From Mangifera indica (taxonomy: Eukaryota > Streptophyta > Magnoliopsida > Sapindales > Anacardiaceae), in contig NC_058138.1 of assembly GCF_011075055.1 (NCBI RefSeq), forward strand, positions 23,653,568-23,717,567: a DNA stretch of 64,000 bases, given 5' to 3'. The position numbers and the translations under genes are program-made. Shown here one piece after another: positions 13,101 to 24,813 of this stretch; within the stretch, counting starts at the first letter, position 1; each line of letters opens with the position of its first letter. The notes beneath the pieces were generated by a model. It was not told where the DNA came from. It worked only from the letters and a program-made list of their open reading frames with translations, and made no database searches.

Positions 13101-16100
13101 TACATGCTGACACCTGCATTGTCTCCTCCTTCTGTGGATTGTGTGTGTAGATGGCTATTACATAACAATGAAGGTATCTACTAGATTTTGTTGGATAGAT
13201 CATAGAACTGCTTTGTTGTTTTGAGTTTACATGTTTAATTGTGGTTCTGGAATTTTAGGCACTTCAGGATTAATAAATGCAGCATCTGCAGAGCCTTCAT
13301 CTCCAAAAGGTGAACTATTTCATTCATTGAGCTAAACTATTTAGGAATGTCTGTGTTGAATGCTCATAACCTTTTGCAGGCCATTCCAGTACTCTGATTT
13401 GTTCATATAGATTCTTGCATGATGATTGTGACGAGGTTTTGATTGAACCAGGTTCTGATATGAGGCCTGTACTGGAAGAAGTGGATCAAGAAAGTGTTGG
13501 CATTAGCAATGCAGAATTCAATCTTGTTGGGAATGAGGAAACAGTGATGTCACAGAGTGAAGGCCATATTGCAGAAGTAAATGCATGCACTGATTGCTTG
13601 CAAGATATATCTCAGATATCCTGCCCAGTTGGGAGATCAAAGCCCACTCCTCTTAGTCAAATTGGGTTCCGGGATCCAGCCAGTGTTGGTGCTGGTGAGC
13701 AACTTACAATTTTAAGTGTGGAGGTAATTTATTCCCATGTGTAGATTCATTATGTTTCATGTATTGGCCAAAAGAAATTGTTTTGAAATTGCATTGAAAC
13801 TTTAGCAGATTTACAAACTTTAGTGGACTACTTGATTCAACAAAAGTGAATGGAATAGTGAGTAAAAGTTCATTGCAATAGATGTGGATGCCGGTGTAAA
13901 TGAATCATGTTGTATAAGCTTACGTACATGCTCTTGTTTATAAAGTTTACGTGCTTCACATTATTTTGTATTTAAATTAAGGCTTATGCATCCTTTTCTT
14001 TCAAAAATCCTTTTTTATGATTTTTCTATAATATTTCCTCGTGTTTTCTGGCTGTAGATCATCTGATTGTTCAGCTGACAATTACTAGTCCTTTTCCAAT
14101 ATACCCTTGTTATCTTCTATACCAAATATAGGGACTGTAAATTGGTAAAAAAACTTATATATGGTTTGTTTTGTTTGGTTTTTGTCTATGTTTGTTATTT
14201 TTGTCCTGTAAGTTGGACTTCCTACTTTCATTTCTTTAAGTTTCTTTGCAAACTGGACATGCATGGTTTTCCTTCTTTACAATTGCTCAAGCATATATCT
14301 ACATGGTTTTTGCCATGTATAACCATTTTAATAATTCAAATGTTGAGGACAAATACTAGTATACTCAACATTCGCTTGGAGGCTTCTATTGATCTCTAAA
14401 TTGAGTGCAACACATGTTGGCAGGTTCAAGCAGAATCTAGAGGAGATCTCCGACCTAATCCTCAATATGATGCTATCAATGTGGTGGCTGCTGCTTTCCA
14501 AAATGATAATGATTCAGCCGTTGAAGTTTATGTGCTTTTGCGAAGTAATATTGGATATCATCAGAGGTATGAGAATCTTAATCTGATGTAGACAGTCTCT
14601 CTTGCCTTCATTTGGTTTTACACTGTGATTATCGCTTGATGTATCCAGTGATTGTTTGGACCTTTTTAATGAAAAATCTATGAATTTCTTGAAACCAAAG
14701 TTAGTACAGTTGATTTTGGTGTTTTTATGCTTAGTTAAAAAATAATGTCTTATTTAGATACTTTTTGTGATTCATGCCACAAACGTTTACCTATGCCTTT
14801 AAATGTTATCTGTTTGCCTGTCCTCTTAGGTTTTTTATACTTATTTACTTCAATTTGCAGGAGTCTTGATGGAATTCCTGACTGCAAGGTGTTTACTTTC
14901 TCTGAAGAGAAACATATATTTAGCCACTTCATTAAGATTTTATCTTCTTTCGATCCAGATATTTTAATGGGCTGGGACATACAAGGTGGTTCTCTTGGTT
15001 TTTTGGCAGAAAGGGCTGCACATCTTGGTATAGGTTTACTTAATGATATTTCGCGTACACCATTAGAATCTAAGAGAGCTTCTGAAGATTTAGAAAATTC
15101 TCAGAGGGTAATATCAGATAATCTGGTTCCTGAATCTGTAATTGAGGATTCTGTTATACTTAAAGATGCTATAGTTGAGGATGAATGGGGACGAACTCAT
15201 GCTAGTGGAGTCCATGTTGGTGGTAGAATTGTCCTCAATGTATGGCGATTAATGCGTGGTGAAGTGAAGCTTAATTTGTACACAGTTGAATCTGTAGCAG
15301 AAGCTGTTTTGAGGCGGAAAACACCGTCAATTCCTTATAAAGTACTGTCAAAATGGTTTTCTAGCGGTCCTGGACGAGCAAGGTATCGATGTGTTGAATA
15401 TGTGGTGGGGAGAGCAAAATTGAACCTTGAGATTATGAATCAACTTGATATGGTACGATATCCATGAATTGTAATTTTTAACGGACAGCTGTTATCTGCT
15501 TCTTTAGTGGCATCATAATTCTGTTTTCTTCTTCTTCACCGTGTCCTTGCATAATTTATTGAGTCCAGGGAAAGGCAGGTCTAGGACTTAAACTTGATCT
15601 TTGGTATGCTTCATAAAGCAGTATTGCTAGTTAACAAAGAACACAATTTTATGATATCCTGCTTCATGTAGATGTTTTGAGACTTAGTTATAGAAGAAAA
15701 AGCATGTAGCTGCTAATTGTTTATTTTCATCTTGTTTGAAATTTTCTAGCTACTAATACTTATATGTTCTTTTGTGGAATTGAGTGCTTTTACAGGTAAA
15801 TCGAACATCGGAACTTGCTCGTGTCTTTGGAATTGATTTCTTTTCTGTTCTCTCTAGAGGTTCACAGTATCGTGTTGAATCAATGTTCCTAAGATTGGCA
15901 CACTCACAAAACTACCTTGCCATTTCTCCGGGAAATCATCAGGTTAGTGTTAAATTTTTTTTCACTTTATTGTGTATTCTTCTTTATTTTCCTGCACTAA
16001 GCAATTGCTTGTATATCCAGGTTGCTTCTCAACCTGCAATGGAGTGTTTACCTCTTGTAATGGAACCGGAGTCTGGTTTTTATGCAGATCCAGTGGTGGT

Positions 16101-18428
16101 TTTAGATTTCCAGTCTCTTTATCCATCAATGGTAATTGCATATAACCTTTGCTATAGTACATGCCTTGGAAAAGTTGTACCTTCAAAGGAAAATACTCTT
16201 GGGGTTAGTTCTTTTTCGCCAGAGTCACATGTTTTGTGTGATCTAAAAGATCAAATACTGCTTACCCCAAATGGTGTTATGTATGTTCCTTCAAAGGTAA
16301 CACACTGAGTTTTTTTCTTTTTGATTTTCTGCTGCCAATTATGTTATAACTTAGGGTGATTATCTGATTTTCATTTTACAGGTTCGTAAAGGCGTACTTC
16401 CTCGCTTATTGGAGGAAATATTATCTACTAGAATAATGGTTAAGCAGGCAATGAAGAAACTGGTTCCTTCTCAGCAAGTTCTTCACAGGGTATTACACTC
16501 CAGAGTGAAATATAAGCTAATTATTTAGCATATTCTTAAATATAAGCTTATTAAGTGTATTCTTTAACTCGTTTCCTTTCTTGTGTTTGTGCATATACAT
16601 AATATCTCTGTTTCAAGGAGTGACATTGATGGACCTGCACTTGTGACTGAGTTTTTTAAATATCCATATTTTCATGATTTGACTCTCTTCAATGATTTTT
16701 CAGATATTTAATGCAAGACAGCTTGCCTTGAAGCTGATAGCAAATGTGACATATGGTTATACAGCCGCTGGCTTTAGTGGTCGAATGCCTTGTGCAGAGC
16801 TTGCTGACAGTATTGTTCAGTGTGGTCGTAGAACGCTGGAGAAGGCTATTTCATTTGTAAATTCAAATGATAAATTGAAAGCTAAGGTTATATATGGTGA
16901 TACTGACAGGTATATTGTAAAATTGAAGTCTTTCCTATATTCATTCTTTGAGTGGACTTTAATTGATTGGAGAGAGAAACTTTCTTTGTGAAGGATCATG
17001 CTACATATTCTTGATTCATTTCTTTGTGACTTTCTAATACATGTTTAAGGTTGATAGGATTGATTCTCTGTTCCATGCAGCATGTTTGTCCTTCTCAAAG
17101 GGCGGAGTGTTAAAGAATCATTTCAAATTGGGCAGGAAATTGCTTCAGCAGTAACTGCAATGAATCCAAATCCAGTCACTTTAAAAATGGAGAAAGTATA
17201 TCATCCGTGCTTCCTCCTAACTAAGAAACGGTATGTTGGTTACAGTTATGAGAACCCAGACCAAACTGAGCCGATTTTTGATGCTAAAGGTATCGAGACA
17301 GTTCGCAGAGATACTTGTGCAGCTGTCGCAAAAATGATGGAGCAATCTTTGAGACTGTTTTTTGATCATCAGGACATTTCTGAGGTAAATTTTCCTCTGT
17401 ATTTGGAAGCACTTATCTTTTTTCCTTGAATCACAGAGAATGCCCTCATACTTTCTCTGAGAAACTGCTGGAATTTCTCGTTTATGGATTTTATTTGCTA
17501 TGTCTTGAGGACAATATATTTTTACTGTACAAGGTTAAAGCATATTTACAGCGACAGTGGACACGAATTCTGTCAGGCAGGGTGTCTCTTCAGGATTTTG
17601 TATTTGCCAAAGAGGTTCGCCTAGGTACCTACAGCATGAGGACTTCTTCATCACTCCCACCAGCAGCAATTGTGGCTACCAAAGCAATGAGAGCAGATCC
17701 TAGGGCAGAACCGTGCTATGGTGAACGAGTACCTTATGTTGTTATTCATGGGGAGCCTGGGGCTCGTCTGGTTGATATGGTTGTGGATCCATTGGATCTT
17801 TTGGCCATTGATTCCTGGTATAGATTAAATGATTTATATTACATCAACAAACAGATAATACCAGCTTTGCAGCGGGTATTTGGGTTAGTTGGTGCTGACC
17901 TGAACAGCTGGTTTCTAGAAATGCCCAGACCAAGCAGGGAAGCTTTCGCTAAATGTCCTGTATACACTACAAATCTGCAGCGAAGTAGAATCGATTTTTA
18001 CTATTTCTCAAAGCATTGTATTCTATGCGGTGAATTAGTCCAGGCATCAGCTCATCTATGCAGTAAATGTTCACGAAAGGAAACCACTGCTGCAACTGCT
18101 ATAGTTGGAAGGACTTCAAAACTAGAGAGAGAGATGCAACACCTTGCCTCTGTAAGTGTTCTAATAACTTATGCTTACTTTGCATATGAGAAGAACCAAC
18201 TATTTTTGCTGATTTCACAAAACTTTTTAAAGAAATCTCTCAATTATTTTGCAGATATGCCGACATTGCGGAGGTGGAGACTGGCTTCTGGAAAGTGGAG
18301 TGAAATGCACCTCTCTCGCTTGCTCAGTGTTTTATGAGAGGCGAAAAGTTCAGAAAGAACTTCAGGCTCTTTCTGCAGTTGCTGCAGAAAAAGGTTTGTA
18401 CCCAAAGTGTATGATTGAATGGTTTTGA
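7152..18428 (+). CDS. REV3: DNA polymerase zeta catalytic subunit (REV3)
   Basis: B-family translesion polymerase that extends past DNA lesions with REV7. Exons: 7152-7272, 7621-7703, 8040-8097, 8209-8258, 8342-8454, 8600-8642, 9152-9220, 10106-10261, 10364-10535, 10652-10743, 10836-11255, 11763-13173, 13259-13309, 13380-13723, 14424-14566, 14861-15452, 15796-15942, 16021-16296, 16382-16489, 16704-16909, 17081-17384, 17534-18151, 18255-18428. They give 1916 aa, close to Arabidopsis REV3. The N-terminal REV3 domain ([13 protein letters not shown]) is followed by a long poorly conserved middle, mostly exon 12. Next come the exonuclease-like region and the polymerase motifs DFQSLYPSM (D1384), [17 protein letters not shown], and YGDTDS (D1549, D1551) split by an intron. 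Two C-terminal cysteine clusters (CILCG...CSKC and CRHCGGG...CTSLAC) match CysA and the Fe-S CysB. All splice sites are GT-AG and the frame is intact. Confidence 0.97.
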
Positions 18429-19273
18429 AATTGAGCTCTTACACAGGACACAAAGCAAAACAAAACACACAAAGAATATAGAAAATAGAAGGCAAAGCCT
18501 GCCACTCAGCTTCCATATTTACAGGACTAAAGGTTTTGATGTCTGCTGTCTATTTGTCGAATTGATTATATGTTTTATTGTCATAGCGTCAAAATTATTT
18601 GTTCGATGTTTCAATTTTATTTCATCATATTATAAATTACAATTCTGAAATGTGTGTGAGTCCAAATAAATTAAACGTCCAAGACAAGAAGGCGTTAGAA
18701 ATATGTTAGACGAATGTTTTAGATCCGGATCGGGCTTTAACTTGATCAAAGTGCCAGTTTGGTATAATACAAAATCTTAAAACATATTAAATAAAAACGA
18801 TAATAATGTGTAACCAGGTAGAACTGTTGATTGAGGGTATGGCTGAGGAGGTCTTTGCAACCATCGAATTGTTTTGGTTTAAAATTTGATCTAGATTGAA
18901 CCGATCATTGAATTTTAATCGAATTGGTTTGAGCAATCGGTATAATCCAGGTCTACATGGTTTAATTTATTATTAATGAGTTGTCAAAATTTAAATTATT
19001 ATGAATAAATGAATATTTACCGAATATAATAAGTTAGGATTATTTAAAAGTTTTCAAGATATAAGAATTTATATAATTTCTAATGTTTGTATTTTTTTTT
19101 AAATTAACCAAAGTTGAAAGATAACAGCGTTATTGGTACTCGTATTGGAGCCCAACAAGTATAAAGTTTTTACTTCCGGTTCAGGGTTTAAGCTTGGAGG
19201 CCTTTTTGATTCAGTATTTTCGTGGAGGGTTTTGTTCATAGTCATAACTAGTCCCGCTCTGTTTCTCTCAAAA
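18429..19273. other. Intergenic region between REV3 and the OZ-type gene
   Basis: Holds the REV3 3' UTR and the promoter of the next gene. I see AT-rich sequence with no coding homology or clear repeat. The reading frame upstream of 19274 is open back to 19133, but the residues before the chosen Met do not look like a targeting peptide. Confidence 0.5.
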
Positions 19274-22200
19274 ATGGCTCAAACTCCATTCTCTCTTCTT
19301 CTCCTTAGACGCCTCTGTCTCTCTTTAAAAACCATCAAAAACCCTAAACCCCATTTTAACTGTTTGTACTTCACCACAAAATCTTTCTCCACCTCTCCAC
19401 TTCCATCTCCAAAACTCTCCCATTCAGACTCAAAAACAAAACCCTCTTCACTCTCCGCTCGCATGAGCTTCATCTTTGATCAAATTGACCAAATCGAGAA
19501 GCAAAAACAAGAAAACGACGAAACTCTACAAAGAATTCGCGCTTGGCGCCAATCGAAACAGCAAAACCAGGATTCGACGACGACCCAAAAGGTGCAAAAC
19601 GCGGAGGTAGTTTCTGGTGTGGAAGAAAAACCTGAAAGTTATTGTGCTGAAAAGAAAGTATTGGTGAGAAAGGAGGTGAAGGAGGTGGAGTTGGTTCATC
19701 CATGGCCGGAGTGGATTGAATTGATGGAGAGATTGGTGAAACAGAACTACTTTGATCATCGGAGAAAAGATGAGGATAAAATGGTGAAAGAATTGGGATT
19801 TGATGATGGTGTTGAGGAGACCGATGTTGGAATTGATTTTACTGATTTCAGAACTGTTCAGACTGCTTGTCTTAATTTTGGGAAGGACCGGTTCGATATC
19901 TTGAGGTATGCAGATTGATAAACTCTGCATTTTGAAATGACTGAAACTGTTTTGGTTCTGCTTGTCATGTTGTGACTGAAATTGGTAGTTAAATGTTTGC
20001 AGTTAGGACCCTGTGAGTGTTTATAATTGCTATTTGTCGTTTTAGTTTATAATGTTAATTGCAAAATGAAAAAAAAAGTAATTCAGTACTAGTTGACCGA
20101 AATGGGTGTCAGTGTTTGACAGCACTAGCTTTATGATCCTTTTAGTTAAAGCTTTTAATCTCACTGAACAATCTTGACTGAATATCTTATTATATGGCTG
20201 ACTTTGTAAATGCATTTGATTTGTAGCATTGTTTGTGATGATATCACTTTCCTTGAAATGTGCTTTGACAGAATGTTGATTTCAGGTCCTTGGCGAGACA
20301 CGATATTCAAACTTTGGTTGGCTACGGATGTCCAAGTGCTGACAAGAAGGTGGTTTTCTCTGCTAAGCTATTGAGGAAGCATGCCCACCTTGATGAAGGA
20401 GATGTAAGTGTTACTTCTTTTCCGAAATTTGATGCTTAGTTTCCTCATTTAAGAGGCGTTAATCACTTACCATGCATGCCTTTTCTAAGTTTGGTTTCAT
20501 TGCATCTTTAAATTTCTTAGCTTTGTAACTTTTAGCCTTGTTTTGTACTGCAAGGAAATGATATATCATGGACTTCATCACTTGATTACATGTACATGAT
20601 TAGAATTATTGCATCTGAAATGAATATTAAAAACCATCAAATTGAGTCTAAAATGTTTTTTCACATATGATAATCTGTTCTGTACCAGGTCTGTAGTACC
20701 TGCAGCTTGAGGAGCTCCTGTCAAATAGCATATCTGCTTACAAATAAAGAAGATGAAGCTCGTACTGTAGATGTTATACGTGTTCTATTGACTTATGGTT
20801 TTGATTCTGTGAATGGATCAGTGGTCAATAAGTCCCTTCTCAAACAGAAGTCGGTGAAGAATGTTGTCCGTAAGTTGCTTCATGAGATTGTCAAGTTGAG
20901 TGCTGTTCCAATAGATCCGAATCTTCCCCCTCCAGTGATAAAGAAGCCTCCTCCAAAAGTTAAGCAACCACCTCCACCACCAAAAAAACGAGTTGGACGA
21001 GATGACGTTGAGATGAAAAAAGGAGATTGGCTATGTCCCAAGTATGTGACTTCTTAATCAGCATTTGTTTATGGCCATTATTTCAATCTACGTGGGTACT
21101 AATTTTCAGAGTAAAGCTAAAATGATAATATAGAATACCTTCATAGCACATTTTTACTTTCAGGCCTGGTTGAGATGCATTGAACTGTTATCCACGGACC
21201 TTAGGTATAGGCATATTATGGGCTTTTGTTAAGTTGTCTAAAACCAATTCTGAACCCTGCAATAGATGATAGTGTTCCTGATGGTAGAATTTAAATCCTT
21301 TTTAAATTTTACAATATGTGATTTTCTAAAAGTGGTGATTGTTGGTCTCAGGTGTGATTTCTTGAATTTTGCAAAGAATACAGTGTGTCTACAATGTGAT
21401 GCCAAGAGGCCAAAGAGACAATTGCTTCCAGGAGAATGGGAATGCCCAGAGTAAGTTCCCAATGCATGAGTTCATTATATATTCCATTTTTTTCTAATAT
21501 AGAGTTCGGGGGGTGGGGGTGTGGTGTTGTGGTTGCTACAACTCTAGGACAGGTGGTTTTGAAAATATGCATAGAATACATGAGTAGTGAGCTACTAAGT
21601 ATAGCATTTGCTTTTGATAACCAGGCTTGTATCTTGTTGTGCTGGATTGTTAGTTTTCTGCAAGAGTTTTCAGATATAATCATGGGTTGTTTGATTTATT
21701 GAGGAAACAGACGCAATTTGATAACAGCAAGAAATTATCTGTTACATTTCTCACTTGTGGCCTTATGCTATCACAGGTGCAACTTCTTAAATTATAGAAG
21801 AAATATGGCATGTTTTCATTGTGATTGCAAACGTCCGCCTGATGAATTTATTGAGAATAAAATACTAGAGAAGCAGCAACGTGATCCTGAAATTAGATCG
21901 GAGAAGATTGCCCGCAGGCCGGATGTTTCAAATGCCTGGAATTTTGACTTTGATGACGATGAATCAGATGGGGCAGACGTTGCTGCTTTTGAGTATGCAG
22001 ATTCTCCAAGAAGTGAAGACTCTCCTATGGGCAGTTTGCCTCTTGAAGGAAATTTTAGAGGTCATGAGGATGATTTCAATAAAGCTGGCAGGTTTCCAAG
22101 GGCCAATGAGAGAGAATTTTCTGATCCTGATAGTAACAGGCCGGCATTAGGGTTTGATGATTTTGATGATGAAGATGACGTTGACAGTTATGAGATAGAC

Positions 22201-23016
22201 ATTCAGAATAATCATTCACTGAAGAAGGCTTCTACAAATAATTTTTTTGAAGCTGAAGATAAGGGCTCTGATAATTTTTATGCTGGCCGCAGGGCGAACT
22301 CTCCATCTTATAATAGCCGGGCTAAGCCCATGCATAGAAATACAGGTTTTACTGGCTCTGAGGATGATGAACTGGATTTTGATACTGATGATGAGCTTTC
22401 AGTTCATCCCCACTGGAAATCCAGTCATGTTGCTGATTCTAGACATAGAAATAGAGGTAGAGGTCCAACAGGTTCATCCAAGGGCTTGAGTTTCGGCTCA
22501 GATGAAGAATTTGATCTAAATTCAGATTTGGATGATGATTTAGAGGACGATTTTATATCCAGCCGAAAGAAAGGCAGCAAACCAGTTTCTGGTGGGCATT
22601 TTCAGAGGAAATTCTCCAATACAAAATATGATTCGTTTTCTGGTTCAGAATCTGACACTGATGGCAGCTGGCATAGAAACAGAACTGGTAGGAACAAGAT
22701 AGAATCTGGCAGAAGAGGAAAAACTTTTGAAGGTCATGACAACTATAAATTTGTTCGAGATACACAATTCAGATCCAATGGTAAGATGGGTGACAGAAGG
22801 AAGTCTTCTGTTGATGGTTTTAGTGATATTAGAAGACCTCAGCGGGATGGCAATGGTACCCGGGGAACGAGTGACAGAGGGCGTGATTCAAGGAATTTCA
22901 GGGGGCCTAAACGAGAAGTATATGGAAATCCACAGCATGGACGGTCTACCAAATACAATAGAGATGACAATGATGCCAGTGAATTTAAAAACAGCAGGCG
23001 CGTTATAGAGAGATAG
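19274..23016 (+). CDS. Organelle RanBP2-type zinc-finger protein (OZ/VAR3 family, OZ2-like)
   Basis: Exons 19274-19905, 20286-20403, 20689-21041, 21352-21450 and 21777-23016 join to 813 aa. The N terminus is rich in Leu, Arg and Ser and lacks acids, like a mitochondrial or plastid presequence. Two RanBP2-type zinc fingers follow: W364-x-C366-x2-C369...C380-x2-C383 and a second with C399, C402, C413, C416, both with the FLN core. Before them is a helical domain (FRTVQTACLNFGKDRFDILR) and a proline/lysine linker; after them an acidic Asp/Glu/Ser-rich region and a basic Arg/Gly tail. Members of this family (OZ1/VAR3, OZ2) act in organelle RNA editing or splicing. Which member this is, and which organelle, I infer only weakly. 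I start at 19274 because the targeting-like sequence begins there. Confidence 0.8.
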
Positions 23017-24813
23017 ATTTCAGCATTACGGGACTGGTTGTTTTCTGAGTTAATTTGGCCATAGAGCCAATACTGTTCTACCCATCTCTCGAACAAGTGG
23101 TCAGATGGATTTATACTGTCAAAGTCTGACTCTGGAGGTTAGAGATTGTAGAAGCTGGATAACTTCCTATGTTGTGGCCCTGTATCGGATGAAACGGTGG
23201 AAATTTTGCTGGTTTCCTGACCACCACCTTTGTTGCCCAGTGGTGGCTGGATCAGTCACTTACAGAAACTTCAGGTACTTTGGCGAGCTATGTAAATTTC
23301 CAACTTTTTCTTCATGCAAAGCAACCGTTATACATGTGAAGTTCTGTTTCAAGCTTCTCAAATCGTACATGCCTAATGGAAGAATAATTTTTTTCAAGTA
23401 GCAATGAAATTGATTGTTAATGGTAATACTAGATTCGATCTGAACTGTTTGAGCTCAAATTTGAGTTATGTGATTCCTATTCTTTTCTAGATGGTTTGGT
23501 TTAAATCCCAATAATTGAAAAAAATTTCACCTTCTAACTTGGCAGAATTATGGCCTATTAGTTACTGGTTGGTACAGTCCAAATTTTAAAACACTCATAT
23601 AAGTCCAGACTTTCCGTCTGAGATAGCTCAAATTAAATATCAAGTTAAACTTGAACACAAATCTAACATTAATTGTTTATTAATTGAATTTAATGTGAAT
23701 TTAATTGAGTTTAAACCTTAGTTTTTTGCTCCAAAAATTGACTAATTTAAGCCTATCTTGAGTTAGACTTTGTTTAAATTAAGTTTAATCATCAGTTCAT
23801 TAATCTTAAACTGATTTTTTAAAATTCGAATCTATCTCAAATTGAATCTTATTCAAGTTCTATCCAAATTAAATAGTGGTAGGCTAGGTTTAGAGGTTAA
23901 AAATTGACACCCTTTGCATGTAAAATAAACTACATATGCATCAGGATGCGCATCATCACACACTGGTTTTGTATCAAGAATGGATTACAAATTACCCTGA
24001 AAAAAATAGGGTGAAGTCCCTCTATTCACCAGAGAGTTTAAGCTAAAAAAATAGATATCAATGTTTCAAACTTGAACAGGACATTGGCCTAGTGAAATGG
24101 TCAATCCACGTCAACCGTTTGTTGTATGTTTAAATAAATATTAAAAATATTATTCAAAATAAAGCATAAGGGTTTGATGGTTACACCATCTGTTGAATCA
24201 TTAACCGGTGGGTTTGGATTAGTTCATCCGCAATTCATCTCAGTTCAAAGCCCAAACTGAGTTTATAACATAACCAGAGAGGACTAGCTCACAGTTTCCA
24301 GTCAAACTGGCCCTTCCAACCCGGTTTTCAAAACATTACTATTAATAACAGATTCCCCTGATAGAGATAAAAAGTGTTTGTTTTCTAACATCAACAACAA
24401 GACTGAAATGAATATTCTGATTACCAAAAAAATCACACTGCCTTAAGCTGTAAAACAATGAAGCCAAAAGGGGCACAAAACATTCTGCAAGTATACTAAT
24501 CCAACTGATAGACTGGCTTTTACAATTATTGTATCGAATCCCTTCAATAAAATTGCCTCTTTCATTCTGAAACAATAAGAAGAGGGAAAGGGAGAGCAGG
24601 CAGAAATAATAGCTTTCAGAGGATAGAATATGGGTTGAAAAGATAACCTGAAACTATGTCATGAACAGAAACAATGAACAACTAAACAATCATTTGTCCT
24701 GGACAATTGCAATTAGACAGCCTGAAATTATGTATTTATTACAAAAGTTAGAAGCTCCAGCTGCTTTCTCTTTCCACAAATAGCTTTCCAACAATGTGTC
24801 TACTGACTTTCAG
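23017..24813. other. Intergenic region between convergent OZ-type and mtSSB genes
   Basis: Carries the two 3' UTRs facing each other plus AT-rich DNA. The open frame at 23105-23401 is most simply 3' UTR; it has no recognisable domain. No RNA gene or element ends are seen. Confidence 0.5.

Noticed and set aside
23105..23401. 98-aa frame after the OZ-type gene
   Set aside because: No recognisable domain; position fits the 3' UTR.
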